A stretch of 20,703 bases of DNA from Bacteroidales bacterium (GTDB taxonomy: Bacteria > Bacteroidota > Bacteroidia > Bacteroidales > Tenuifilaceae). The position numbers were made by a program, and so were the translations under genes. Under the pieces are notes generated by a model. The model saw nothing but the letters and a program-made list of their open reading frames with translations. It did not search any database and was not told the DNA's origin. Location: the NCBI GenBank assembly GCA_003531155.1, contig DQHR01000102.1, positions 5,176 to 25,878 of the forward strand, written 5' to 3'. Positions 13,643 through 20,703 of the stretch are shown here, one piece after another. The first letter of the stretch is position 1, and each line of letters begins with the position of its first letter.

Positions 13643-13978
13643 CTACTTAGTCTCTTTCTTTTTCTCTTCTTCTTTCTTTAAAATTTTCACCTCATAACCA
13701 AGTTTTTTTAGTGCTTCGGCTAGTTTCTCATCGGTATTTTTTGAAGCATCGTACTTAATCGTTACAGTTTTTTCTTCGAGATTTGTAGTAACTGATTTAA
13801 CTCCTTTTTCAAAGGCAATCTCTCTCTCAACCTTTTTTTGGCATGATTTACAATGAAGTGTTGCAGAAATGCAAACCTCTTTTGTTTCATCCTTTTTTTG
13901 AGCCGATACATTTTTGGGCATTGCCATAACTACTGTTAATGCAATAATCCCAGATAATATAAATCTAATTGCTTTCAT
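13643..13978 (-). CDS. Exported HMA-domain metal-binding protein
   Basis: A 111-residue protein with a signal peptide (MKAIRFILSGIIALTVVMAM...VSAQ, cleavage near residue 26), an HMA ferredoxin-fold domain from about 34 to 100 with the metal loop LHCKSCQKKVE (C43-x2-C46), and a Lys/Glu-rich tail ILKKEEEKKKETK. The metal loop is the CxxC of copper, zinc or mercury carriers. Export puts it in the periplasm, in contrast to the cytosolic HMA protein just upstream in the same operon (24 bp gap). Copper is the most common ligand of this arrangement, but selectivity is not visible in the sequence. It is the last gene of the operon and is followed by the terminator dyad. Confidence 0.85.
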   Translation of the reverse strand: MKAIRFILSGIIALTVVMAMPKNVSAQKKDETKEVCISATLHCKSCQKKVEREIAFEKGVKSVTTNLEEKTVTIKYDASKNTDEKLAEALKKLGYEVKILKKEEEKKKETK

Positions 13979-14002
13979 CTTTTTGTTATTTAAGATTAGT
14001 AA

Positions 14003-14212
14003 TTAAGAGACAACAGGGTAACCAATATTGCCAAGAGTTTTGGCAATATCATTCGTTGTAAGCTTTTCTGACGCATAATTTACAATAACCTCAGATTTAG
14101 TAAGGTCGATATAAATCTCTGATATTCCATCGACCCTGCTTAGCTCAGTTTTGATGATGTTTGCACATCCATTGCATTTCATGTTTGCAACAATAAATCT
14201 ATCGGTATTCAT
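14003..14212 (-). CDS. Cytosolic HMA metallochaperone (CopZ-like)
   Basis: A 69-residue single-domain HMA protein: beta strand RFIVANMKCNGCANIIKTEL with the CxxC metal loop (C13-x2-C16), the helix, and the C-terminal GNIGYPV strand as in CopZ/Atx1. It lacks a signal peptide, so it works in the cytosol, binding and passing on a soft metal ion, probably Cu(I). It follows the TonB receptor gene by 31 bp and precedes the exported HMA gene by 24 bp, on the minus strand. Confidence 0.85.
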   Translation of the reverse strand: MNTDRFIVANMKCNGCANIIKTELSRVDGISEIYIDLTKSEVIVNYASEKLTTNDIAKTLGNIGYPVVS

Positions 14213-14243
14213 TTATTATTTATTTTAAGTTAGTTATTTGCTA

Positions 14244-16460
14244 TTACTTAAAAATTGTCATTCTAATTCCAACATAAATTTTTCTCCCAGTAATTGGTCC
14301 CCAAACCATTGATGCATCGAAGTATGGACTATAAGGATCGTTTGGAGATATTATAGGATTTTTTTGCATAAAATCAGTTAGGTTTTCTCCTCCAAGGTAA
14401 ACCTCAAATTTACGGAAATACTTGGTGATTTGAGCATTCATAATAGTATAAGGAGCAAATGTTGATTTGCGCTGTAAGTCAACAGGATATCCACTCATAT
14501 CGGGTAAATTACCACCTCCATTAAATTGAATAGAGTAATCGAATTGCCACTTTTTAAGTGCAGTTTTGTAACCTAATGAAATCAAACCTTTGTATTTGCT
14601 GAGTAAAGGTTTTTGCTCAAGTTTGCCATTTATTGTTGTTTTTACATCGTTTAGTCTCCAAGCTGCAGTAACATCAAATCTTTCGAAGGGTTGATAGCTT
14701 ACTTCAACTTGAAAGCTGTTGGAATAAGATTTTCCTTTGAGATTGTAAAAGTAAATAGAGTTTACATCTTGATTCATATCAACAACTATTTGGTTGTTGA
14801 AATCTGTCCTGTAATAATCGGTACTGATAGTTAGTTCTCTGTTAAAGAGTTTATAGCGTTGTGTTGCATTTAAACCAATGTTTAAAGCTTCCTCCATTTT
14901 AGGTGCTTCGCTAATAATTATATTCCTTGAACTTGCAAGTAAGTAGCTGTTTTCGCTGATAATACTTGCGGACCTAAAGCCTTTTCCAACGCTACTTCTA
15001 AGAGTCAATTGTTCAAATGGCTGATACCTAATATGAGCACGGGGGGTTACAAAACCGTTATATTTATTATGATAATCGTATCGAATGCCGCTCATAAAGG
15101 TGAACTTCTCGAAAAACTTATAAGTGTATTCAAAATAACCACCAGGAACAACCTCTTTTCTATCAAGATTTAATGTATTAAGTTTCTCGTTATAGTTATC
15201 GAGGTTTAGGCTTAAGCCAGTTTTTAAGATATGATTTGTTGTCCCAATATAAGTTATGAATATGAGGTTTGAATTATAGCTTAGCTGGCTTGCATCATAG
15301 TTTTTTAATCCAAAGATTGATTCCTGATCGTGGTGAGAGATTGAATTAATAAGTCCTATAGTAGTTTCTGGTCTATCAAAGATATATCCCACTTTACTAA
15401 ATGTTTCAAATCTTTTAATGCTTACATCAATCCCAAAAGGATTACCAGGAGTGATAATATCACCTGATTTGTACTTTAGATTACCTGCTACACGCTCTTC
15501 TTGTAAATACTTAATTCCAAACTGTGATTCGAGTTTATCGCTGTGGTAGTTCCAACGGTTGAAAAGGTTATACTGCCTTACAAGTGGATGATCGAGAAAT
15601 GAATCCATATTATGATCAACCCTATTTTGTGAATATTCTGCATGTGCAAGAACCATTGACGAAAGTTTGTCAGTTACCGTAAAGCCATAGTTTGCGTTAA
15701 CCTCAGACATAGCCTCATCGTTTGTGTAAGTATTTATGTAGAATTTTTCCTCACCCATTGGTTTTTTATACTCAATGTTAATTTGCCCTGTTATGCTCTC
15801 GTAACCATTTGCAACTGATGCTGTTCCTTTAGAGATTTGGATTGATTCCATCCACGAACCTGGAACAAAATTGAGCCCAAAGGTTGAACCTAATCCCCTT
15901 AGAATAGGGATGTTTTCTGCTTGAAGTTGAGTGTATGTTCCTGCCAGACCGAGGAGTTGAATCTGTTTTGCTCCAGTTACTGCATCGCTGTACGAAACAT
16001 CTACCGAAGCGTTAGTAACAAAACTTTCGGAAAGATTGCAACATGCTGCTTTTTGAAGTTCATTTTTAGTGACAACTTGAGCCGAAAGAGTGTTTAATCG
16101 TTGAAAGTGTGCTCCAGATGAGTAACCTTTAACAGTTAAGTTATCGAGGTAAACATCTTGAACCAAAGAGTGCTCAATAAAAGTATGATCGTGCTCAACA
16201 TGTAAGGTATCGCTTTTAAAACCTACAAAACTAACAACAAGCATATGGTTATTTTTGCCTGCTCGTTTTAGAATAAACTCACCATTAGCATTAGTGGTTG
16301 TTCCTATATTAATTCCAACCCAATAAATATTTGCTCCTGCAATAGGAGCTAGTTCTCCTTTCTCATTCTTTTCAGTTATCCTTCCCTTCAGTTCTTGGGC
16401 GTTAAGCGAGATTGTTATAAGAATGAGATATAATACAATTATATACCTAAATATTTTCAT
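14244..16460 (-). CDS. TonB-dependent receptor, metal-operon type
   Basis: A 738-residue outer membrane receptor. Residues 1-21 are a signal peptide (ending SLNAQ). Residues about 24-110 form a carboxypeptidase-regulatory-like domain (GRITEKNEKGELAPIAGANI ... FVGFKSDTL) as in many Bacteroidota TonB receptors. The plug (about 125-235) holds LQKAACCNLSESF, a Cys-Cys pair that recurs in receptors of metal-associated operons, and NIPILRGLGSTFGLNFVPGS. The 22-strand barrel follows and ends in an aromatic-rich ...RKIYVGIRMTIFK. It lies between a Cys-rich exported protein and two HMA proteins on the minus strand. Import of copper or another chelated metal is inferred from context. There is no SusD partner, so a polysaccharide role is unlikely. 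Confidence 0.85.
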   Translation of the reverse strand: MKIFRYIIVLYLILITISLNAQELKGRITEKNEKGELAPIAGANIYWVGINIGTTTNANGEFILKRAGKNNHMLVVSFVGFKSDTLHVEHDHTFIEHSLVQDVYLDNLTVKGYSSGAHFQRLNTLSAQVVTKNELQKAACCNLSESFVTNASVDVSYSDAVTGAKQIQLLGLAGTYTQLQAENIPILRGLGSTFGLNFVPGSWMESIQISKGTASVANGYESITGQINIEYKKPMGEEKFYINTYTNDEAMSEVNANYGFTVTDKLSSMVLAHAEYSQNRVDHNMDSFLDHPLVRQYNLFNRWNYHSDKLESQFGIKYLQEERVAGNLKYKSGDIITPGNPFGIDVSIKRFETFSKVGYIFDRPETTIGLINSISHHDQESIFGLKNYDASQLSYNSNLIFITYIGTTNHILKTGLSLNLDNYNEKLNTLNLDRKEVVPGGYFEYTYKFFEKFTFMSGIRYDYHNKYNGFVTPRAHIRYQPFEQLTLRSSVGKGFRSASIISENSYLLASSRNIIISEAPKMEEALNIGLNATQRYKLFNRELTISTDYYRTDFNNQIVVDMNQDVNSIYFYNLKGKSYSNSFQVEVSYQPFERFDVTAAWRLNDVKTTINGKLEQKPLLSKYKGLISLGYKTALKKWQFDYSIQFNGGGNLPDMSGYPVDLQRKSTFAPYTIMNAQITKYFRKFEVYLGGENLTDFMQKNPIISPNDPYSPYFDASMVWGPITGRKIYVGIRMTIFK

Positions 16461-16510
16461 AGCATTTGTATGATTAATTAATAGTTTGATCTAACCCCGT
16501 GGGCTAAGAC

Positions 16511-16546
16511 ATTTGTTAAGGTTCAATGAATGAACTTTAAGCAAAT
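16511..16546 (-). other. Long intergenic hairpin inside the metal operon
   Basis: ATTTGTTAAGGTTCA (16511-16525) and TGAACTTTAAGCAAAT (16531-16546) pair with one bulge and one G-U around a five-base loop. In minus-strand RNA it begins five bases after the HYC_CC_PP-type stop and lies 50 bp before the receptor start. No T-run follows, so it may attenuate, be processed or protect the upstream message rather than terminate. Confidence 0.5.
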
Positions 16547-16550
16547 CATG

Positions 16551-17024
16551 CTATGAGATAATATCGGGAGTTTTACTTTGATGTAGAAGATTGATAAGAA
16601 TTCGTCCTGAAGGTTTTGTAGGTGGTGAGTTGATAGGCAAGTAAAGATTTTTTAAAGCATTTAAATTGCTTACCTGTTCAGTAGCAGAGCTATTATCGGC
16701 AAAATAGTTGTTTGCTAAAAAATCAATATTAGAATTTAAGGCTGTAGTACTCGAAACGGTGAAAAGTTCATCAACTTTAACCATAAAATGTTCCGTTTTG
16801 CAGCCGCAGCAACTATCTATATCGTTAAAATTGACGGAATCGTTTTTGCTCTCGCAGCATGTTGATACCTCTGTATCGTGGCACTTGTGCTCAACAAAAA
16901 TTGTTGCAATTATTCTACCCTCACAGGAACATCTATGGAGGAAAATGCTAAACCCCGTTGATGCTGCTATAAATGGGATTAGTAGAAGAATCGCTATAAA
17001 TTTACGTGTTAAGCGTTTAAACAT
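16551..17024 (-). CDS. HYC_CC_PP-type Cys-rich exported protein
   Basis: A 157-residue protein with an N-terminal membrane segment or signal peptide (FIAILLLIPFIAASTGFSIF). Just after it comes the family hallmark H-x-C (FLHRCSCEGR), then EHKCHDTEVSTCCESKN and DSCCGCKTEHFMVKVD, so nine Cys and several His stand within about 50 residues. This matches the HYC_CC_PP family seen beside TonB receptors and HMA proteins in Bacteroidota. The C-terminal half is low-complexity and ends in a Pro-containing stretch (LYLPINSPPTKPSGR). Metal binding in the periplasm is likely, function otherwise unknown. It is the first gene of a minus-strand operon, 90 bp upstream of the receptor gene. Confidence 0.75.
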   Translation of the reverse strand: MFKRLTRKFIAILLLIPFIAASTGFSIFLHRCSCEGRIIATIFVEHKCHDTEVSTCCESKNDSVNFNDIDSCCGCKTEHFMVKVDELFTVSSTTALNSNIDFLANNYFADNSSATEQVSNLNALKNLYLPINSPPTKPSGRILINLLHQSKTPDIIS

Positions 17025-17216
17025 TTTTAGTTTATTTCGATGTCTATTACGCTTGCAAAATTATAATGTTACAATACATATAATAAGAAATATGTGTTAT
17101 AGTTTTGTTAAATAATAATTGCAACAATAACTATTTCAATTTGACTTAAAGAAATATTTATAACCTTTATAATAACTCAAAGTTTACTACTTTAGGTGCA
17201 ACTAAAATGGGTGGTT
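17025..17216. promoter_or_regulatory. Divergent promoter region
   Basis: A 192-bp A+T-rich gap between the minus-strand metal operon and the plus-strand M1 peptidase gene. On the minus strand, TAATTTTG (17056-17063 complement) is an exact match to the TAnnTTTG -7 element, 31 bp before the HYC_CC_PP-type ATG; no convincing -33 box at the usual spacing. On the plus strand TTTG (17140-17143) and TAACCTTTA (17161-17169) are a weak candidate for the peptidase. Confidence 0.4.
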
Positions 17217-19778
17217 ATGTTAAAAAGAAAACTATTATACCTTTTGCTAATTGGTTGTTTTGGTTGTTCAAAAACAATCGATAAAGGTGTTTCGCTTCAG
17301 CTTGCAAATGAGCGAAAGGAACATATATCTGACATAAAGTATAACTTACATTTTTCAATCCCAAAGCATAAATCAGAGAAGATTAAAGGGGTAGTACAAC
17401 TCAATTTTAAGGTTAATAAAGCTGATGATGTGGTAATTGATTTTAAAGAGGATAGTCTTAATATTAAGGATGTAATTGTTGAAAATAAATTGGTTGAATA
17501 TAGGTTTGAGAATGGACATATTATAATTCCATCGATGTATATTAAGAAAGGCAATAATGATGTTACCGTTAATTTTGTTGCTGGCGAAAGTTCTTTAAAT
17601 CGGAAAAGTGAGTTTCTCTACACCTTATTAGTTCCAGATAGGGCATCAACAGCATTTCCGTGCTTCGATCAACCCGATTTAAAAGCTGTTTATAATCTTA
17701 CGCTCGATATTCCTAAGGAATGGAAAGCTGTTACGAATGGAGCGTTAATTCAACAAACTGAAGAAGATTCAACTAAAACCTTGGTATTTGGCTCTACAGA
17801 GCCAATTAGCACTTATCTTTTTGCTTTTGTAGTAGGTAAATTTGATAGCATTAGCAGGAAAGAAAATGGTAGAAAGATTGTACTATACCATCGCGAGAAT
17901 GATAGCTTAAAAGTGAAACGAAATCTTGATGCAATATTTTCATCACACTTCTATTCGTTAAATTGGCTAAAGGAATATACTGGAATTGATTATCCATTTG
18001 GTAAGCTTGATATTATCTTAATTCCCGATTTTCAATATAGCGGAATGGAGCACCCTGGTGCTATATACTACCGCGACTCGCAGCTGTTTTTAGATGAAAA
18101 ACCTTCTGTAAATCAAAAGCTGCGAGCGTCAAATCTTATTGCTCATGAGGTTTCGCACCAGTGGTTTGGCGATTTGGTTACCATGCGTTGGTTCAGCGAT
18201 GTATGGTTAAAGGAGGTGTTTGCTGGCTTTATGGCCGACAAGATTGTGAACCCACAATTCACTGATATAAACCATAACCTCAGATTTTTTCTATCACATT
18301 ATCCAAGAGCTTATTCGGTTGACAGAACTGATGGAGCAAATCCGATTCGCCAAAATCTTGATAACCTTTTATTTGCAGGATCTTTATATGGTGATATAAT
18401 TTACCATAAGGCGCCAGTAATGATGATGCAACTCGAAATGCTTATGGGAGAAGAACCTTTTAGAAATGGTCTAAGGCAATATCTCAATACCTATAGAATG
18501 GGCAACGCTGATTGGGAGGATCTTATTGCAATTCTCGATCCATTAACAGAAGAGAATCTTGAATCGTGGAGTAATGCTTGGGTAAATCTGCCCGGAATGC
18601 CTAATATTCACTCATCAGTTAAAGTGGAGTCTGATGGAACGATTAGCGATTATTTGCTTGTTCAATCAAAAGAAATAAAATCGCCCACTATGGGAATGAA
18701 TTTTTCTATAAAACAATTGGGTGATAATGCAGATAGGAGCATTAGCTGCTCCATGGTTAATGATTCATTAACTGTTAAGACATTAAAGAATAATGTGTTT
18801 AACAGATATATTCTCCCAAATTCCGATGGAAGAGGCTATGGGGCCTTTTATCCCGATTCGACTTCGATAAATTTTTTGATGAATTCTAACACAATTCTAA
18901 ATGATGATATTAGTCGTGCCTCATGGTTTGTAACAATGAATGAACTTTTTCTAAATGGTGTGATTGATGCTGAAAAGTATTACGATATAATCATTGCAAA
19001 TCTATCAAGGGAGAAAGAACCTCAAATTAGACAGTATTTATTAGAACTTTTGGAGCAGGTTTGGTGGAAGATTTTTAATGATAGCCAACGAAACGCTAGA
19101 AGCGTTGAACTAGAAAGGGGCATGTTTAATTTACTTAATTCAACATGGATTAAAGATGATGAGCGAAAACCAATTTATAATTCATACATACGAATTGCAT
19201 CAACTTTAGAGGCTCAAAAAGTAATGTATGCGATTTGGTGCAATGAAAAGAAGATTAATGGGATTAAAATTGATGAATCAGATTACATGGTATTAGCCTA
19301 CGAACTAGCTGCCAGAGGCTTTGGTAATACAGATAGTATTCTTACAGCTCAGGAGTTGAGAATAAAAAATACAGATCGTAAAGCAAAATTCAAGTTTATT
19401 CGAAGAGCGGTTGCTGTAGATGTTGTGACTCGCGATACATTTTTTAATAACCTTTCAGATGCTAAAAATCGTCGGCCAGAGGCTTGGGTTACCGAGGCTT
19501 TACGTTATCTAAATCATCCATTAAGAAGCGATGTGTCCATTAAATACCTTAAACCGTCGCTAGATCTTTTGCCTGAGATTCAGAAAACAGGGGATATCTT
19601 TTTCCCGAAATCGTGGTTAGATGCGACTCTTTGGGGTTATAGTTCGGTTGAGTCGTATAAAATTGTTGAAACATGGCTGATGGAGAATCAAAATTTACCC
19701 AAAACACTTAAAGATAAAGTGCTGCAATCTGCTGATTTGCTGAAAAGGAAAATAAAGATAATTCGCGATGAGAAATAG
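17217..19778 (+). CDS. M1-family aminopeptidase, lipoprotein
   Basis: A zinc metallopeptidase of 853 residues if started at ATG 17217. A GTG at 17196 would add seven residues, but the shorter start gives a clean lipoprotein signal, MLKRKLLYLLLIGC, with Cys14 lipidated. The N-terminal beta domain is followed by the substrate motif G276-M-E-H-P-G (GMEN in classic M1), the zinc site H310-E311-V-S-H314 within HEVSHQWFG, and the third zinc ligand E333 in WLKEVFAGF, 19 residues on. A catalytic-type Tyr lies in SLYGDIIYHKAPVMM. The C-terminal third is an all-helical ERAP-like region. It cleaves N-terminal residues from peptides, probably at the cell surface or in the periplasm. A second M1-type gene follows after 127 bp. 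GMEHPG in place of GMEN is common in one M1 branch and does not imply inactivity. Confidence 0.9.
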   Translation: MLKRKLLYLLLIGCFGCSKTIDKGVSLQLANERKEHISDIKYNLHFSIPKHKSEKIKGVVQLNFKVNKADDVVIDFKEDSLNIKDVIVENKLVEYRFENGHIIIPSMYIKKGNNDVTVNFVAGESSLNRKSEFLYTLLVPDRASTAFPCFDQPDLKAVYNLTLDIPKEWKAVTNGALIQQTEEDSTKTLVFGSTEPISTYLFAFVVGKFDSISRKENGRKIVLYHRENDSLKVKRNLDAIFSSHFYSLNWLKEYTGIDYPFGKLDIILIPDFQYSGMEHPGAIYYRDSQLFLDEKPSVNQKLRASNLIAHEVSHQWFGDLVTMRWFSDVWLKEVFAGFMADKIVNPQFTDINHNLRFFLSHYPRAYSVDRTDGANPIRQNLDNLLFAGSLYGDIIYHKAPVMMMQLEMLMGEEPFRNGLRQYLNTYRMGNADWEDLIAILDPLTEENLESWSNAWVNLPGMPNIHSSVKVESDGTISDYLLVQSKEIKSPTMGMNFSIKQLGDNADRSISCSMVNDSLTVKTLKNNVFNRYILPNSDGRGYGAFYPDSTSINFLMNSNTILNDDISRASWFVTMNELFLNGVIDAEKYYDIIIANLSREKEPQIRQYLLELLEQVWWKIFNDSQRNARSVELERGMFNLLNSTWIKDDERKPIYNSYIRIASTLEAQKVMYAIWCNEKKINGIKIDESDYMVLAYELAARGFGNTDSILTAQELRIKNTDRKAKFKFIRRAVAVDVVTRDTFFNNLSDAKNRRPEAWVTEALRYLNHPLRSDVSIKYLKPSLDLLPEIQKTGDIFFPKSWLDATLWGYSSVESYKIVETWLMENQNLPKTLKDKVLQSADLLKRKIKIIRDEK

Positions 19779-19819
19779 CTTAATTATAATTAGTTGCCTG
19801 TCTTACTAAATGTAGACTA

Positions 19820-19836
19820 TAATTTATGATAAATTA
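19820..19836. other. 17-bp A+T palindrome between the two M1 genes
   Basis: TAATTTAT-G-ATAAATTA, followed by AACTTTTTC. It could be a weak terminator of the first peptidase gene or an operator of the second. The stem has no G-C pair. Confidence 0.3.
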
Positions 19837-19905
19837 AACTTTTTCACGTTGTATTTTGGAATCAATTTTTTTCCTTACATTCGATTGAATAATATTTGTG
19901 CTGGT

Positions 19906-20703
19906 ATGGGAGTTTTTACGCGATTTCTTGTTATAACATGTATTTTAATATCTGTTCAATGTTTTTCGCAAACGGACGATATTTTTATCCCTATAAATAT
20001 TCAAAAGGCGATTGAAAAAAAAACGAGATCTGTTGATGGTAAACCAGGCATACTATACTGGCAAAATAGAGCAGATTACAAGATTGATGTAAGGTTGAAC
20101 CCAGAAAACCTTTTAATATCTGGATCTGAAATAATTACTTATACAAATAATAGCCCCGATACTCTTAAACACTTAATTTTCCATCTTTTCCCAAACATGT
20201 ATAAAAAGGGAAATATGCGCGATGCCGATATTGAACCCACTGATGAGTCGGAGGGAGTCTCTATCGACAAAGTCTCTATTAATGGTTTTGAATTAAGTGA
20301 TCAGGAAATGATTGATTTGCTTTACACCGAGCATACTTTAATGCGATTAAAACTTAAACGAAAATTATTACCCGATAAACAAATATCTATCAATATTCAT
20401 TGGCATTATACGCTTAATAGAACATCACATATTAGAACGGGAGCAGTTGATTCAACTAGTTTTTTTGTAGCCTATTTTTTCCCTCGTATTGCTGTTTATG
20501 ATGATATTGATGGTTGGAACTATTATAAGTACACAAATGGGCAAGAGTTTTACAATGATTTTGGCAATTTTGATGTTTCCGTCACAATGCCTAAAAACTA
20601 TATTGTATGGGCAACCGGAGTACTCTCAAATCCCGAAGAGGTTTTATCTCATAAATATCTGAGTAGGTATAAAGCTGCTTACCAATCGAATGTAGTGATG
20701 AAG
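19906..20703 (+). CDS. Second M1-family peptidase, 3' end outside window
   Basis: The frame is open from ATG 19906 to the right edge (266 codons). The start gives a signal peptide, MGVFTRFLVITCILISVQCFSQ (split: MGVFTRFLVITCILI then SVQCFSQ). The visible part is the N-terminal beta domain of an M1-like peptidase: YWQNRADYKIDVRLNPE, TYTNNSPDTLKHLIFHLFPNMY and then YFFPRIAVYDDIDGW ... GNFDVSVTMPKNYIVWATGVL. This is the branch of large Bacteroidota M1 proteins in which NNSPD..L..H.F.N is conserved. The zinc motif lies beyond the window, so activity cannot be judged. It is 127 bp downstream of the first M1 gene and on the same strand, but sequence similarity between the two is low; tandem duplication is not needed to explain them. 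Confidence 0.8.
   Translation, partial: MGVFTRFLVITCILISVQCFSQTDDIFIPINIQKAIEKKTRSVDGKPGILYWQNRADYKIDVRLNPENLLISGSEIITYTNNSPDTLKHLIFHLFPNMYKKGNMRDADIEPTDESEGVSIDKVSINGFELSDQEMIDLLYTEHTLMRLKLKRKLLPDKQISINIHWHYTLNRTSHIRTGAVDSTSFFVAYFFPRIAVYDDIDGWNYYKYTNGQEFYNDFGNFDVSVTMPKNYIVWATGVLSNPEEVLSHKYLSRYKAAYQSNVVMK

Noticed and set aside
16708..17115. Plus-strand open frame of 135 codons opposite the Cys-rich protein gene
   Set aside because: The minus-strand frame has a signal segment and conserved Cys patterns; the plus-strand product has no family features.
17196..17216. GTG at 17196 as start of the first M1 peptidase
   Set aside because: It would put seven residues before a complete lipoprotein signal; ATG 17217 gives the expected basic start directly before the hydrophobic core.

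Overview
The window looks like chromosomal DNA from a member of the Bacteroidota, probably a Bacteroidales or Marinilabiliales-type anaerobe or facultative anaerobe. The evidence is gene content (FeoA-FeoB fusion, TonB receptor with carboxypeptidase-like leader domain, HYC_CC_PP-type Cys-rich protein, DUF3667, DUF4269), weak Shine-Dalgarno sites, and promoter candidates of the Bacteroidota type (TTG / TAnnTTTG). No rRNA, tRNA, CRISPR, IS element or phage gene was recognised.

Positions 1 to about 6,060 (possibly to about 6,660) read as an integron gene-cassette array. Short, unrelated, very A+T-rich genes all point rightwards. They are separated by 125-160 bp imperfect dyads with attC architecture: an R''-like ..AAC box, an inner stem with mismatches or a bulge, a variable centre, then the inner stem again and GTT-R'. 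Two sites also show the signature of excised and reinserted cassettes: the first 10-12 bases of a cassette are the reverse complement of its own R'' region more than 1 kb downstream. Cassette genes in order: Asp/Glu racemase (5' end outside the window); a Crp/Fnr-type regulator plus a secreted SRPBCC-like protein; a short QueG-like double [4Fe-4S] protein; a DUF4269 nucleotidyltransferase-like protein; a DUF3667 zinc-ribbon membrane protein plus a small membrane protein; a DUF4332 helix-hairpin-helix-like protein; and a lipoprotein. No integrase is in view. From the orientation, intI/attI would lie to the left and the distal end of the array is at about 6.1-6.7 kb.

Positions 6,850-12,282 are an iron-handling neighbourhood: a hemerythrin-like di-iron protein overlapping a LuxR/NarL-type regulator with a degenerate receiver, then a probable operon of an OprB-like porin, FeoA-FeoB ferrous iron transporter and a 43-residue FeoB-associated Cys-rich membrane peptide. 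Repeats fill the gaps (a GTCATCCTGAGCG dyad and a CGCAAAG-rich element).

Positions 12,544-13,599 hold a membrane-anchored family 2 glycosyltransferase. It converges, across a likely terminator, on a minus-strand metal operon (17,024 to 13,643): HYC_CC_PP-type Cys-rich exported protein, TonB-dependent receptor, cytosolic HMA metallochaperone, periplasmic HMA protein.

Positions 17,217 to the right edge hold two tandem M1-family peptidase genes, a lipoprotein and a second one truncated by the window end.
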